Assembly: GCF_013459645.1 (NCBI RefSeq)
Contig: NZ_CP054861.1
Location: 3,398,001 to 3,462,000, forward strand
DNA length: 64,000 nucleotides
Direction: 5' to 3'
Source: Martelella sp. NC20
GTDB taxonomy: Bacteria > Pseudomonadota > Alphaproteobacteria > Rhizobiales > Rhizobiaceae
Under the pieces are notes generated by a model that was not told the DNA's origin, made no database searches, and saw only the letters and a list, made by a program, of their open reading frames with translations. Positions 44,767 to 54,354 of this stretch are shown in pieces (position 1 is the first letter of the stretch; each line of letters starts with the position of its first letter). A program made the position numbers and the translations under genes.

Positions 44767-47700
44767 ATGCTGCAAGAAGTTGAAATCCAAGGAGACGTCG
44801 CGCGCCAAGCGGTCTCGAGCCTCAAAGGCTATGCCTACCAACTTTACGAATCCGCATTGGCATGGACGACTCTAGCCAAGGATGAGTTCCTGTTTTTGGA
44901 GGTTGCTGAGGATTATGCGTTTGCTTCCTCAAATTCCCTTCAAGCGGTTCAAGTCAAAGATGTGGCGAAAGCCATCACTCTCAATTCAAAAGAGGTAATT
45001 GATACAATCAATTCATTCTTCCAGCTTTCAAAATTAAACCCAGATAAGTCCATCTCCATAAAACATCTAACTACGGCCAATATCGGAATGGAGAAAGCGA
45101 CATCGGATCGTATCAACGGGCAATCGGGGCTTCTGTACTGGAAGTCTGTCCAGGCGGGTGCTGATGCGGGACCTCTAATCAAGCGAATTTCTATGCTTGA
45201 TCTTTCCGAGGATGCGGCGGCGTTTCTAAAATCTGCCACACCAGAACGGATAAGAGCCGATTTCCTCAACCGCGTAGAATGGCTGGGTGGATCTGAGGAT
45301 ATTGAGACCTTGCGCAGTGAACTCGGCAATCGGCTTGTCTATTTGGGCGAGGCGAAAAACGTGCCGAGTTCGCTCTGCGACGATATGGTGGACCCGCTTT
45401 TGTCGAAGGTGCTAACGGCCGCCATTTCTAAGGGATCGCGTAGGTTGGAACGCGCCGACTTCGTGCGGTTTTTTGACGAGAGAAGCCGTGTAAGTCTTCC
45501 AATCGCAGCCGTCGAGCAATTTCTTAACCCGGTGACAACATCACCTCATGGATTTGTCTCATCCGTTGCTATTCTTCGCCCGGTCGCCGCAATCGATCCC
45601 AGTAATCTGGCCGGCCGGCATGTTCTTAGCGACAAAATTCAATTGGCCATAGCGCAACAGAAGATCGCTTGGCTTCATGGTGCCACCGGGACCGGGAAAT
45701 CGAGCCTTGCAAAATTGGCGGCATCAAATAGTGGCGGCGATTGGCGTACGCTGCAATTGCGATCGCTAGGTGCTCGAGATACAACCGAAGCTCTCTACAG
45801 AGCAACGTCGCAAATCGCTATCGATAAACCGACAGGGGTGGTGCTCGACGATCTTGGGTCGCTGGCATCCGGGCTCTCAAAAGAGGCATTCGCCCATTTG
45901 ATCGCGTCAGCCCGAAAGGCTACCGTATCAGTTCTCGTAACCTCGAATCTTGAGGTGCCCAATTTCAGCCTTACAGGATCGACACCGATCATCTTCGAAT
46001 CGATCAACGTTGGTAATCTCACAGAAGACGAAGTTGCAGCGTTCATTACTGCGAAAGGTGGCAATTCCAAAGAATGGGCACGTTATGTATATCTAGCGAC
46101 TGGGGGTGGTCATCCTTTGCTCGTAGACGCAATGATACGTGGATTGTCAGTTAAAAGTTGGCCGGTTCAAGAGCTACAACAACTCAGCGGTATACTGGGA
46201 GCCGACGAAGACATTGAACGGGTAAAATCGGAAGCTAGAAAAAGGCTCTTTGACGAGTTAACGCCCGATGCGAGCACGCTTATCGTTCGATTGAGCCTTG
46301 TGCTTGGTACATTTGATCGCAATTTGGCGATGTATATCGGTGAACTTGACCCGGCGATCGCAATGCCGGGAAGGGCACTGGAAGGCCTTGTAGGGCCATG
46401 GATCGAAGTAGAAGCTGAAGATCGGTATCGACTGTCATCGCTTATGTCCAACGCCGGACAACACGCGTTGGGATCTAAAGCCAGCGAAAAACTGCATCAC
46501 TCTCTTGCAGACTATTACACTCGCGATTGGCGATTGGATGCAGCAAGATTCGATGACATTATCTTACATGGGCTGATTGGGAAGAACGAGAAAGCTTTGA
46601 CTGCGGCAAGTTTGGCCGTCATTTCCGCCAGCGCGGATGATGTCGAACAAATCGCCAGAATTAATTCCAACGCGGCTGCATTCCGCACCGATCAACCGCT
46701 CTATCCCGAAAACCCGACCGTCTCATTGTACCTGCGCATTGCGCAAGTCCTTCTGTTAGTTTCCAGCAAACGCCCCAAGAAATTCCAGGAGGCTCTTGAT
46801 GCGGTTGAGCGGGAAAGCGCTGGCACCAGCAGCGTCGCTGCAAGCGCCAGAACTTTCGGGATGGTCTACATCAAAGCCATGTCGCAACCCGGACTGGTCG
46901 AAGTGGTTGATGATCTGCCGAAGTTTGCGTTGAACGCTGTCAAATACGCCGAAAAGCTCGAAATTTCACCCAGCGAGACTCAAACATGGACATCGGGGCC
47001 GATCTCATCGGTCGAAGGATATCTACATTTCATGTTCGCTTTTCAGCTTGGCCAAATCTCGGATTTCGAGACACTGAAGCGAGTAATGAGACGCCTGATC
47101 AAGAAAAACAAAAAACAGCGCGAGTTTCTTCTTGAAGCGTTCGATTCTACTTATTTTGATAAGTCTCTCATTGTTAAAACTGTCTGGGCCAAGTCATTTC
47201 AAGGTGCGGAAACCGTCAGCGAAAGCGATGCCGAACAGTACCTGAATCTCGCGAGAGAACTCGCGAACGCTGATGAAACTGGATTTGCAATGGCCGCGTT
47301 CGAATCCGCGGCCGTGATCTGGGATGAATATATACAAAATCCAGAAAGAGCGATTTCGTGTCTTGAAGAAGCGAAAAGCCAGCTCGGCGAAAACCAGGCG
47401 GCGACCAGAGCTCTGTCACGTATCCTATTTCATAAACATGACTACGAACGTCAGCTCGCGGTCGGCATGCCGCTTTCGGAAGAGTTTATTGCCGGCTCCA
47501 CAGAGGCTTCCTTTTTCCTGCGGGAACTTGCCATAGGTGCCTCTAGGCTTGGCAAGCACGAGGCAGCCAAGGAGCTATTTGAAAAAGCTAATAGGCAAAT
47601 CGTCGACGATCCCGCAAAGGGAATTACTCCCATGGCTGCCGGGCTGCTAGCCGATGCGGCTGTGGAAGCCCATTGGACGGGTAACAGTGCGGAAGCGGTA

Positions 47701-48795
47701 AAACTGTTTGCTCAGGCATTGGAAGCGGCGGATACCCTCAATCCCGAAGATGGGCTCCAAAGTGCGGCAGCCATACGATTGATTGCCCATTCGGTGGTCT
47801 GGCTTTCCCTACAGGTAGAGGGAGAAACAAACCCGTTTGGTGAGCATATCATGATCTCGGGTGCTAACAGTAACCCGACGCCACACGAGGAACTTGAAGG
47901 AGCGCCGGAACTTTCGCTCGATTACGTTTGGTACGTCCTCGCCACCACCGAGGCAGCTCTAGATGCTGATGGGGGTGTCATCGACAAACTGCTCTCCAAC
48001 GGCTGGAGCAAAAGAGCCGTTCTTATAAGTGAAGCTACCTTTTACGTTCGCATAGCGCAGTCCGCTCAGCGCCGACTTTCTACGGACGACTACCTTGCAT
48101 ATTTGCCCCGAGCGATTGACTCCCACGCTTTCGTTCAAAAAGAGGGGGAGGGATATGGGGAACGGAGTCTTGCGGATTCATCACGAAAGAGGATGCCGAA
48201 ACTGCGGTCGGACAAATTCTCCCAACTACGTCGTGGCTACACTCAAAATGCTCTGTCTTTCGCCGTTCGCCTGTCCTTTCTTCGTTCACCGGAGGCCGCC
48301 ATTGAATTCATTAGAAAAGCGCAAGCGCTTGAGCGTCCACTTGTCACCGAGCCTATGCTAACTGCGTTTCTAGATGGCACTCCAGTTGCCGAAAACGATG
48401 AAATTGCTCTTTCAGCTACGGTCGGCTGTGCCGTCAAATCGCAAAGCGACAACAAGCCGATTGCGGTGGCGGATCTGTTGCTGATCTGCATTCGCCTGCT
48501 TGAACTGATGAAGAACGAATATTGTGAGCCCCCTACAATTGCCAAAGGCAAAGAGTGGATGCTTCATCAGTGGCAATCAGCAGTTGTAGATCAGGCTTTC
48601 CAGATATCTTCGCCGCAACTAGCACAGGGTGCGCTCTTAGAGTTCGAAAAACGAGGGGGAAACAAACTTGCCGACATCGCTGACCTGATTCTTACGTTGG
48701 AACCATTCGTGAAGATCAATGTAGGTCAGCACTACAAAGAATGGTTAGCAAATATCAAAGTTGAGGCGACAACAACCAGCGAGACGCAACCCTAA
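44767..48795 (+). CDS. STAND-type NTPase with N-terminal nuclease-like domain (Avs-like)
   Basis: A 1,342-residue soluble protein. N-terminal region: GYAYQLYESALAWTTL, then EFLFLEVAEDY and LQAVQVKDV (about residues 20-66), an E ... QxK arrangement seen in PD-(D/E)xK nucleases of the Cap4/Mrr kind. Central NTPase: P-loop HGATGTGKSSLAK (about 302), Walker B TGVVLDDLGSL (about 357), then winged-helix-like segments. The C-terminal half is made of helical TPR-like repeats (ARELANADETGFAMAAFESAAVIWDEY, GASRLGKHEAAKELFEKAN, LFAQALEAADTLNPEDG). The nuclease-NTPase-repeat order is that of antiviral STAND proteins. Codon use is less G+C-biased than its neighbours, suggesting separate transfer. Confidence 0.75.
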   Translation: MLQEVEIQGDVARQAVSSLKGYAYQLYESALAWTTLAKDEFLFLEVAEDYAFASSNSLQAVQVKDVAKAITLNSKEVIDTINSFFQLSKLNPDKSISIKHLTTANIGMEKATSDRINGQSGLLYWKSVQAGADAGPLIKRISMLDLSEDAAAFLKSATPERIRADFLNRVEWLGGSEDIETLRSELGNRLVYLGEAKNVPSSLCDDMVDPLLSKVLTAAISKGSRRLERADFVRFFDERSRVSLPIAAVEQFLNPVTTSPHGFVSSVAILRPVAAIDPSNLAGRHVLSDKIQLAIAQQKIAWLHGATGTGKSSLAKLAASNSGGDWRTLQLRSLGARDTTEALYRATSQIAIDKPTGVVLDDLGSLASGLSKEAFAHLIASARKATVSVLVTSNLEVPNFSLTGSTPIIFESINVGNLTEDEVAAFITAKGGNSKEWARYVYLATGGGHPLLVDAMIRGLSVKSWPVQELQQLSGILGADEDIERVKSEARKRLFDELTPDASTLIVRLSLVLGTFDRNLAMYIGELDPAIAMPGRALEGLVGPWIEVEAEDRYRLSSLMSNAGQHALGSKASEKLHHSLADYYTRDWRLDAARFDDIILHGLIGKNEKALTAASLAVISASADDVEQIARINSNAAAFRTDQPLYPENPTVSLYLRIAQVLLLVSSKRPKKFQEALDAVERESAGTSSVAASARTFGMVYIKAMSQPGLVEVVDDLPKFALNAVKYAEKLEISPSETQTWTSGPISSVEGYLHFMFAFQLGQISDFETLKRVMRRLIKKNKKQREFLLEAFDSTYFDKSLIVKTVWAKSFQGAETVSESDAEQYLNLARELANADETGFAMAAFESAAVIWDEYIQNPERAISCLEEAKSQLGENQAATRALSRILFHKHDYERQLAVGMPLSEEFIAGSTEASFFLRELAIGASRLGKHEAAKELFEKANRQIVDDPAKGITPMAAGLLADAAVEAHWTGNSAEAVKLFAQALEAADTLNPEDGLQSAAAIRLIAHSVVWLSLQVEGETNPFGEHIMISGANSNPTPHEELEGAPELSLDYVWYVLATTEAALDADGGVIDKLLSNGWSKRAVLISEATFYVRIAQSAQRRLSTDDYLAYLPRAIDSHAFVQKEGEGYGERSLADSSRKRMPKLRSDKFSQLRRGYTQNALSFAVRLSFLRSPEAAIEFIRKAQALERPLVTEPMLTAFLDGTPVAENDEIALSATVGCAVKSQSDNKPIAVADLLLICIRLLELMKNEYCEPPTIAKGKEWMLHQWQSAVVDQAFQISSPQLAQGALLEFEKRGGNKLADIADLILTLEPFVKINVGQHYKEWLANIKVEATTTSETQP

Positions 48796-49054
48796 AGGAT
48801 TCAGTAATTCGGATTGTGCCGAATAATTGCTTCCAGCCCTTCCTCGGCTTCCGACTGGACTGCACCTCAAGACCGCTATGCGGGTGTATAATACCGAACG
48901 CGAACGACCGACTTAGGGGCGCATTACCGCACGGCAGCTTATTCTAACACCGGTCTGTCGTATGTGGGGCCAATTGCGGACTAGCAGATTGCGTTTAGGT
49001 TGAGGACAAATCTGTCGTATCAAAGATACAAGTTTGGCGGACTGTGTATCCGCC
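48796..49054. other. Spacer after STAND gene
   Basis: About 260 bp between convergent genes. No gene or clear terminator that I can defend. It has the broken look of degenerate intergenic filler. Confidence 0.35.
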
Positions 49055-49654
49055 TTACGGCTGGTGTATCTTCTCAGTGAGGAAGAAAACGCCGTGCAAC
49101 GTTGAAACGACCATCGAAGCGAACGCGAACGTCAACGGGACACCTACCAACGCTTTGACCGCGAACCACGGCCAAGTCGCGCCATTGCCACGAACGACGG
49201 CGGCGTGAAGGGCGTCAATCGAACCCGATAGCGCGTTGATGGTCACAAGGGCGAAGCACAACCCGAACGACAGGATGACAAGGTAGGAAAACAGGTAGGA
49301 TAGAAACAGCCGTCGCGTAAGCGGATTATCCTTCACAATCTTTCCGTTGACCAACAGGTCAATGGTCGGCGCTGGCGCTGGCATTTCCGTATCCATGGTC
49401 TTGTTGCCGAACGTAGCAACCGCCGCAAGGCCAGCGAAATAGAAGCCGGGCAGCGTCGAAACGAGCGTCAGCAGACTAGACGCCAGCCCCGTTGAACCCA
49501 CAAGAGCGGGCTTGACCGGTAGCACGATATAGATTGCGACCGCCGCGAGAGTAAGTGCCAGCGGAAGCCACGTCGTATAGGTCCGCATTTCCTTGTGCGA
49601 AATGCGACGGTAGGCAAACCCGCGACCTAGTTCGTATATAAGCTGCCCAAACAT
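49055..49654 (-). CDS. Four-helix membrane protein, second gene of a two-gene unit
   Basis: A 199-residue protein with four clear membrane segments: WLPLALTLAAVAIYIVLP, LASSLLTLVSTLPGFYFAGLAAVATF, LFLSYLFSYLVILSFGLCFALVTI and WFAVKALVGVPLTFAFASMVVSTLHGVFF. The loop between helices 2 and 3 is polar. It starts 1 bp after the stop of the soluble partner gene, so they are co-expressed. A soluble sensor plus a small membrane protein is the layout of abortive-infection pairs such as RexAB and Kiwa; no sequence relation is claimed. Confidence 0.75.
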   Translation of the reverse strand: MFGQLIYELGRGFAYRRISHKEMRTYTTWLPLALTLAAVAIYIVLPVKPALVGSTGLASSLLTLVSTLPGFYFAGLAAVATFGNKTMDTEMPAPAPTIDLLVNGKIVKDNPLTRRLFLSYLFSYLVILSFGLCFALVTINALSGSIDALHAAVVRGNGATWPWFAVKALVGVPLTFAFASMVVSTLHGVFFLTEKIHQP

Positions 49655-49655
49655 T

Positions 49656-50630
49656 TCAAATCGTCCGATGGGTTAAAAACTGCGGCACCGCTAAATCCCG
49701 CAAGCGGTCAACGACCTGCACAGCCGATTGGTCCAGAAAAGGATGGATATTCGTCAATTCGAAGAACTTCACGTATAGTTCTTCAAGAGGGTTTCCTGTG
49801 TTAGTATCAATCTGAACAGTGACAGTCTTATTGTTGCCCGGAACTTTGTAACTTACCTTTGCTACGCCGTAAGTTCCAGAATTTGCTTGGAACGATTGAA
49901 CGAGCGATTGCCACATATTGGCGGGCAGGTTGTTTTGGTCGATTTGAAGTCGAAGTTCCGTTTCTTTCTTTCGAAGGTATGCCGAACCAGCGATTGGCGT
50001 TACAGCTTCAGCTTTGACAAGCGATATGCCGGTAATCTGTCCGTTGTTTATATCGTTTATCAGCGTGTCGGACGGCCGACCGCGAAGTTCGATATGTGGG
50101 CAGCATCGATCCATGCGTGGTTGGCCCTGTCGCGTCAGACCGCCTGCCGGGTGAGGATAGCTGAACGAGGTAGCGTTGTCCTTGAACTCGTAGTTCAGCA
50201 GTTTCGACAAAACCCGCTGCACAAGGCTTGATGAAAGGCCGGGGATACGTTCAATCGCACACGTGTAGATGTTCGGAAAACCTTGCTCTTGCGCGGTCGA
50301 AACTATGACGTGGCAACCGAAGTCCGACCCTTGGTTTCCTTGTTTCACAAGCACGTCGAACTGTCCGGCGGCAGGGTCGGAATAGACCGCGTTCGGTGCA
50401 GTCTTGTCCGAAAGTCGAACAAGCAAAGTGACGAACTGCTGTGCAGCATCAATGTGAATGTCGCCAATCAGCATAGTGCCAGTGTCGGCACGAATGGGAT
50501 ACGTCCTTGCCGTATCCTTCATCCTTTGGAAGGCCGGAACAACGTCGTCCATCGTAGGTACCGTCGCGCCTTCTTTACGCGCGGCGATTTCAAGGTCGTA
50601 GATATAGAACTGGCGACGATTGTTCTGCAT
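49656..50630 (-). CDS. Uncharacterised soluble protein, first gene of a two-gene unit
   Basis: A 324-residue protein; ATG 50630 gives MQNNRRQFYIYDLE. Predicted mixed alpha/beta, no membrane segment. It contains an acid-rich beta region (MLIGDIHIDAAQQFVTLLVRLSD), a central part (VIVSTAQEQGFPNIYTCAIERIPGL), and a C-terminal part ending in VDRLRDLAVPQFLTHRTI. I do not recognise a family. Its lower G+C and its partner membrane gene suggest a defence or toxin module acquired as a pair. Confidence 0.7.
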   Translation of the reverse strand: MQNNRRQFYIYDLEIAARKEGATVPTMDDVVPAFQRMKDTARTYPIRADTGTMLIGDIHIDAAQQFVTLLVRLSDKTAPNAVYSDPAAGQFDVLVKQGNQGSDFGCHVIVSTAQEQGFPNIYTCAIERIPGLSSSLVQRVLSKLLNYEFKDNATSFSYPHPAGGLTRQGQPRMDRCCPHIELRGRPSDTLINDINNGQITGISLVKAEAVTPIAGSAYLRKKETELRLQIDQNNLPANMWQSLVQSFQANSGTYGVAKVSYKVPGNNKTVTVQIDTNTGNPLEELYVKFFELTNIHPFLDQSAVQVVDRLRDLAVPQFLTHRTI

Positions 50631-50660
50631 TAAATCCCCCCCTTTGTCGTGCGATAGCAT

Positions 50661-51258
50661 GACGCGCTTGTTGCCACAATCAACGAAGCGACGTGAATCA
50701 CGTCGAAAATTGCCAATCCTATCGGCTCCGGCTTGTGGGGCGGGTTGTGGGACAGCGCGCCCCTCCTCAATAACACTGCTTCAAATCAAAAAGTTATGAA
50801 GCAATGTGGCGGAGACGGAGGAAGCTATGCTGTTGGCTGCTTTGCGGTAGCTGGTCATCATCGACGAACGACCTAAATGGAGGCGCGTTGCGGACTGACT
50901 GGAAATGGCCCGAGCGGACTGGCCGGCCCCTGTCTTTTAGCTCCACCGAAGCGGACGTTCGATTGGCTTGGCAACAGCAAAACTCTTCGCAGAGGAAGGT
51001 GGCCATGTGCACATCACGGGACGTTGGCAGCACCTGCTTGATGAAGCTGTAAACCAGATTGGGCAAACCGTGCGCAGTTCACTGCCATCGGCTGATAGAG
51101 GATTGGGAAAGGTCCATCGCAAGCGCCACCGCATGGTTCACCATCGCCAGCATCAGGGTCATGACTAGGTGTTTGCAAGATATTGTTTTCCATCATGTAC
51201 CTTAAAATCGTGCTCCCGGGCATGAACGGTTCTTTGCAACATAGCCTCACGCCTACAG
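50661..51258. other. Spacer with decayed gene fragments
   Basis: About 600 bp without an intact gene. It holds an SDR fragment (next entry). The part at 50895-50940 (gactggaaatggcccgagcggactggcc) again resembles the recurrent spacer motif. No promoter for the flanking genes can be named with confidence. Confidence 0.45.
50962..51066 (+). pseudogene. Short-chain dehydrogenase fragment
   Basis: Reading from 50962 gives [20 protein letters not shown] followed by [14 protein letters not shown], a clear piece of an SDR-family Rossmann fold after the Gly-rich loop. Nothing before or after continues the protein. It is a relic about 35 codons long, located next to the sugar-acid operon. Confidence 0.7.
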
Positions 51259-52182
51259 TTACGTGAGGAAAAGCGCCTCGGCTGCCGGCGTCTTGAAGAA
51301 TCGCCGGCAGCCGGCCGCAAAGGCTTCGGCGCGCTGGCTGATGCGTCCGCCCCGGCGGGTGACGAGGACTATGGCCGGGCTCCGGGAAGCGCAATCAAGG
51401 GGACGGCAGACAACGCGCATGCCGCTATAGGTGTTGTTATCGGGTGGGCGGACGTTGAGAATGGCCGCGCCAAGTCCTGCGGCGGCGGCGCTTCGGACCA
51501 TCTCGAACGATTCCAGCCGCTGAATGCGGCCGGGCTGCACGCCTTCCCTATCAAATAGCGACATCACGTAGCGGCTCGAATGGGGAAGGTTCAGCAGAAG
51601 CAACGGGTGACCGGAAAGGTCGGGCAGGCACAGCCGCAGTCTGTCCGCCATGGGATGTCCCTCAGACAGCACGACATGGGGCGGGGCCTGCACGAGCGTC
51701 TCCCGGTCGAAGTTATCCGAAAGGCCCGCATCGTAGGTCAGCAGAATGTCGACAACGCCGTTGCGCAGACTGCGCTGGATCGAGAGGATATCGCCCTCCG
51801 TCAGATGAACGATCAGATCAGGATGACGGATCGAGAGATCGCGGATCACACTTGGCGCAATATTGGGCGATATCGATGTGAAGGCGCCGACGCGCAGATC
51901 GCCCGACAGCGTGGTGTCGCTGCCCCGCAGATCCTCGGTGAAGATACGAGCTTCATCGAGGAGCCGGATCGTGCGGGCAATGGCGTGGGCGCCCATTTCG
52001 GTTGTGACCAGCCCCTTGGACCGCTGCCGCACGAAAACCTGCATGGCGAACTCCTGCTCGAACCCTTCGATCGCGGCAAGGATCGAAGACGTGGAAATGC
52101 CCATTTTGTCGGCGGCACCGGCAATCGAGCCGACCTGCGACGCCGCCACGACATATTCAAGCTGGCGAAGTGTTATCTTCAT
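51259..52182 (-). CDS. LysR-family transcriptional regulator
   Basis: A 307-residue LTTR. The N-terminal winged HTH is ITLRQLEYVVAASQVGSIAGAADKMGISTSSILAAIEGFEQEF, followed by the linker helix and a co-inducer domain (LRVGAFTSISPNIAPSVIRDLSIRHPDLIVHLTEGD). It diverges from the lactonase-TRAP operon with an 85-bp AT-rich gap, the usual layout for a regulator that senses the transported or degraded compound. Confidence 0.93.
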   Translation of the reverse strand: MKITLRQLEYVVAASQVGSIAGAADKMGISTSSILAAIEGFEQEFAMQVFVRQRSKGLVTTEMGAHAIARTIRLLDEARIFTEDLRGSDTTLSGDLRVGAFTSISPNIAPSVIRDLSIRHPDLIVHLTEGDILSIQRSLRNGVVDILLTYDAGLSDNFDRETLVQAPPHVVLSEGHPMADRLRLCLPDLSGHPLLLLNLPHSSRYVMSLFDREGVQPGRIQRLESFEMVRSAAAAGLGAAILNVRPPDNNTYSGMRVVCRPLDCASRSPAIVLVTRRGGRISQRAEAFAAGCRRFFKTPAAEALFLT

Positions 52183-52267
52183 TTTTTAAATTTTGCTTCC
52201 CCATAAAATACGTTTTTCATATCTTTTAGCCGCTGGTACCGTCTCAATCAACAGGGAGAGAGGAACC

Positions 52268-53218
52268 ATGTCAGCGGGTAATCCAGCGATGGCTCAGGCG
52301 AGCATGCGCGTTGCGCAGCTAGCAGAGCCGCAGGTAACGGTGATTGATGCAAGTTCCACGCGTCTTGGAGAATGTCCGCTCTGGGATGCTGACGGGCAGC
52401 GCCTTTATTACATCGATAGCCTTTCCCGCCACATCATAAGCTTGCGCCAGGATGGCACCGACCGTCAGCTCTGGACGCTACCCGTCATTGTCGGCTCCAT
52501 CGGTCTTGCCGGACCTGGCAGGTTCATTGCCGGTCTTGAAAACGGCTTCGCCTTCATCGATATTTCCGGGCCGGATGCGGTGATCGAACCGATCTGCGAC
52601 CCCGAGGCCGATATGGCCGAGACGCGGCTGAATGACGGCAAGGTCGACCCGATGGGTCGGTATTGGTGCGGCAGCATGAGCGTCGATCTGTCCCGGCCGG
52701 TCGGCTCACTCTACCGCCTCGATTACGACCTCACCTGGACCCGGGTCGAGACCGGCATCACCGTTTCCAACGGCATCGCTTTCAGCCCCGACACGACGAG
52801 GCTCTATTTTTCGGACAGCCGCCTGGACCGGTCGTTTCAGTACGACCTGGACACTGCAAGCGGCGCTCTGTCCCGGCGTCGCCGGTTCGTGGAAACGTCG
52901 GCCTATGAGGGGCGCATTGACGGAGCAACCGTCGATGCAGACGGCCATTACTGGGGCGCGCTGTTCGAGGGCGCCGCCATTGGCTGTTTCGACCCGGATG
53001 GGCGGCTGCTGCGCAAGATTGCCGTGCCGACCCGGTATCCGACGATGTGTTCCTTTGGCGGCAGCAATCTCGATATCCTTTTCGTTACCTCGGCGACATT
53101 CCTGATGTCGGAGGAAGAAATCGCGGCCGAAAGTGCACCCGGTGCGCTTTTCGCCATTTCCGGGCTTGGCGTTTGCGGTATTGCCGAGCCAACTTTCAAA
53201 GTTGGAAAGGCACAATAA
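52268..53218 (+). CDS. SMP-30/gluconolactonase family lactonase
   Basis: A 316-residue beta-propeller enzyme. ATG 52268 has GGGAGAGAGGA upstream. The metal ligands of the family are visible: Glu in TRLGECPLWD, Asn in ETRLNDGKVD, Asn in TVSNGIAFSPD and Asp in RIDGATVDADGHYW. It probably hydrolyses a sugar-acid lactone. First gene of an operon with a TRAP transporter, so the substrate may be taken up as a lactone or aldonate. Confidence 0.9.
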   Translation: MSAGNPAMAQASMRVAQLAEPQVTVIDASSTRLGECPLWDADGQRLYYIDSLSRHIISLRQDGTDRQLWTLPVIVGSIGLAGPGRFIAGLENGFAFIDISGPDAVIEPICDPEADMAETRLNDGKVDPMGRYWCGSMSVDLSRPVGSLYRLDYDLTWTRVETGITVSNGIAFSPDTTRLYFSDSRLDRSFQYDLDTASGALSRRRRFVETSAYEGRIDGATVDADGHYWGALFEGAAIGCFDPDGRLLRKIAVPTRYPTMCSFGGSNLDILFVTSATFLMSEEEIAAESAPGALFAISGLGVCGIAEPTFKVGKAQ

Positions 53219-53268
53219 CGGTCATCTGGGAGGGTGGCCGCAACCAAATGTATCATGAGGAGGAGACC

Positions 53269-54297
53269 ATGATGATGAAACTCGGAACTGCCATCTTTTC
53301 GCTGGCCACGCTTGCCATGACGGCCGTCGTCGCCGAGGCTGCACCGCGCGTTACCATTACCTATGCTCATTGCTGCGCGCCCGAACACACATATGGGGTC
53401 TACGCACACGAACTGGCCGATCGTGTCGCCGAACTGTCCGGCGGCGAGATCAAGATCGAGGTGCTAGATGGCGGCGTGATGGGACCTGAACAGGCGATCG
53501 CTCAAAAGGTAGCGCTCGGCACGGTGCAGATGGCCGGTATCACATCCAACAACGTTGCCCAGCTCGCGCCGGCGCTCAACGTTCTCAACCTTCCCTATCT
53601 CAACTCCAGTCAGGACGACCTGACGGGCGAGCATGGGTTGCTACGGGCAGGCCCCTATCGCGATGAGCTCAACCGCCGGGTCCTTGCCGAAAGCGGCAGT
53701 TTGCGGGTGATCGGCGGATTTACCAACGCGTTTCGATCACTGCTGGCCACGGATGCCTGCATATCCAACATCGAGGATCTGCAGGGTCTGAAGATCCGCG
53801 CGCCGAAAAATCCAGTCATGACGACGATGTGGGAAAGCTGGGGCGTTTCGACCTACCCGATCGACTGGGGTGAGACCTTCGGCGCCGTGGCCACTGGTGT
53901 GATCGATGCTTTCGACAGCCCGACCGACGTTGTGCTTGACCTCGGTTTCCACGAGCATATCAAGTATATTACCGAGGCGACCTACTTGCCGCTTTCCGCG
54001 GTCGTCGTCATCAACGAGCCCTTCTTCGAAAGCCTTTCTGATGAAGATCGCGCGATCATTCTCAAGGCTGCCGACGAAACCGATGTCGCCCATGCGGAAT
54101 ATGTGAAGAACAACGGCAAACGGGTCCGCAAGGCACTGGTCGAAGATCACGGCGTGACCTTTTGTGAACTGGAAGACCCCGAGGTGTGGGCCGCGCGCGC
54201 GCAGGGTGCCTGGCCGGAGTTGTTCACGCTGGTGGGCGGCGGCGAGGACTGGGTCGAGATGACCGTGAAATACCGCGACACCGGCAGCATGAAGTAG
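53269..54297 (+). CDS. TRAP transporter substrate-binding protein, DctP type
   Basis: A 342-residue periplasmic protein. The first of three Met codons (53269) has GAGGAGGAG upstream. A Sec signal peptide (KLGTAIFSLATLAMTAVVAEAA) is followed by a DctP fold: GPEQAIAQKVALGTVQMAG, LQGLKIRAPKNPVMTTMWESWG with the Arg that normally binds the carboxylate, and DWGETFGAVATGVIDAFDSP. Delivers an organic or sugar acid to the membrane subunits. Confidence 0.92.
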   Translation: MMMKLGTAIFSLATLAMTAVVAEAAPRVTITYAHCCAPEHTYGVYAHELADRVAELSGGEIKIEVLDGGVMGPEQAIAQKVALGTVQMAGITSNNVAQLAPALNVLNLPYLNSSQDDLTGEHGLLRAGPYRDELNRRVLAESGSLRVIGGFTNAFRSLLATDACISNIEDLQGLKIRAPKNPVMTTMWESWGVSTYPIDWGETFGAVATGVIDAFDSPTDVVLDLGFHEHIKYITEATYLPLSAVVVINEPFFESLSDEDRAIILKAADETDVAHAEYVKNNGKRVRKALVEDHGVTFCELEDPEVWAARAQGAWPELFTLVGGGEDWVEMTVKYRDTGSMK

Positions 54298-54354
54298 CGG
54301 AGGCATGGTCTTGCGGGTGGTTGTGAAAACCACCCGCTATCCAGGAAGAATGCT

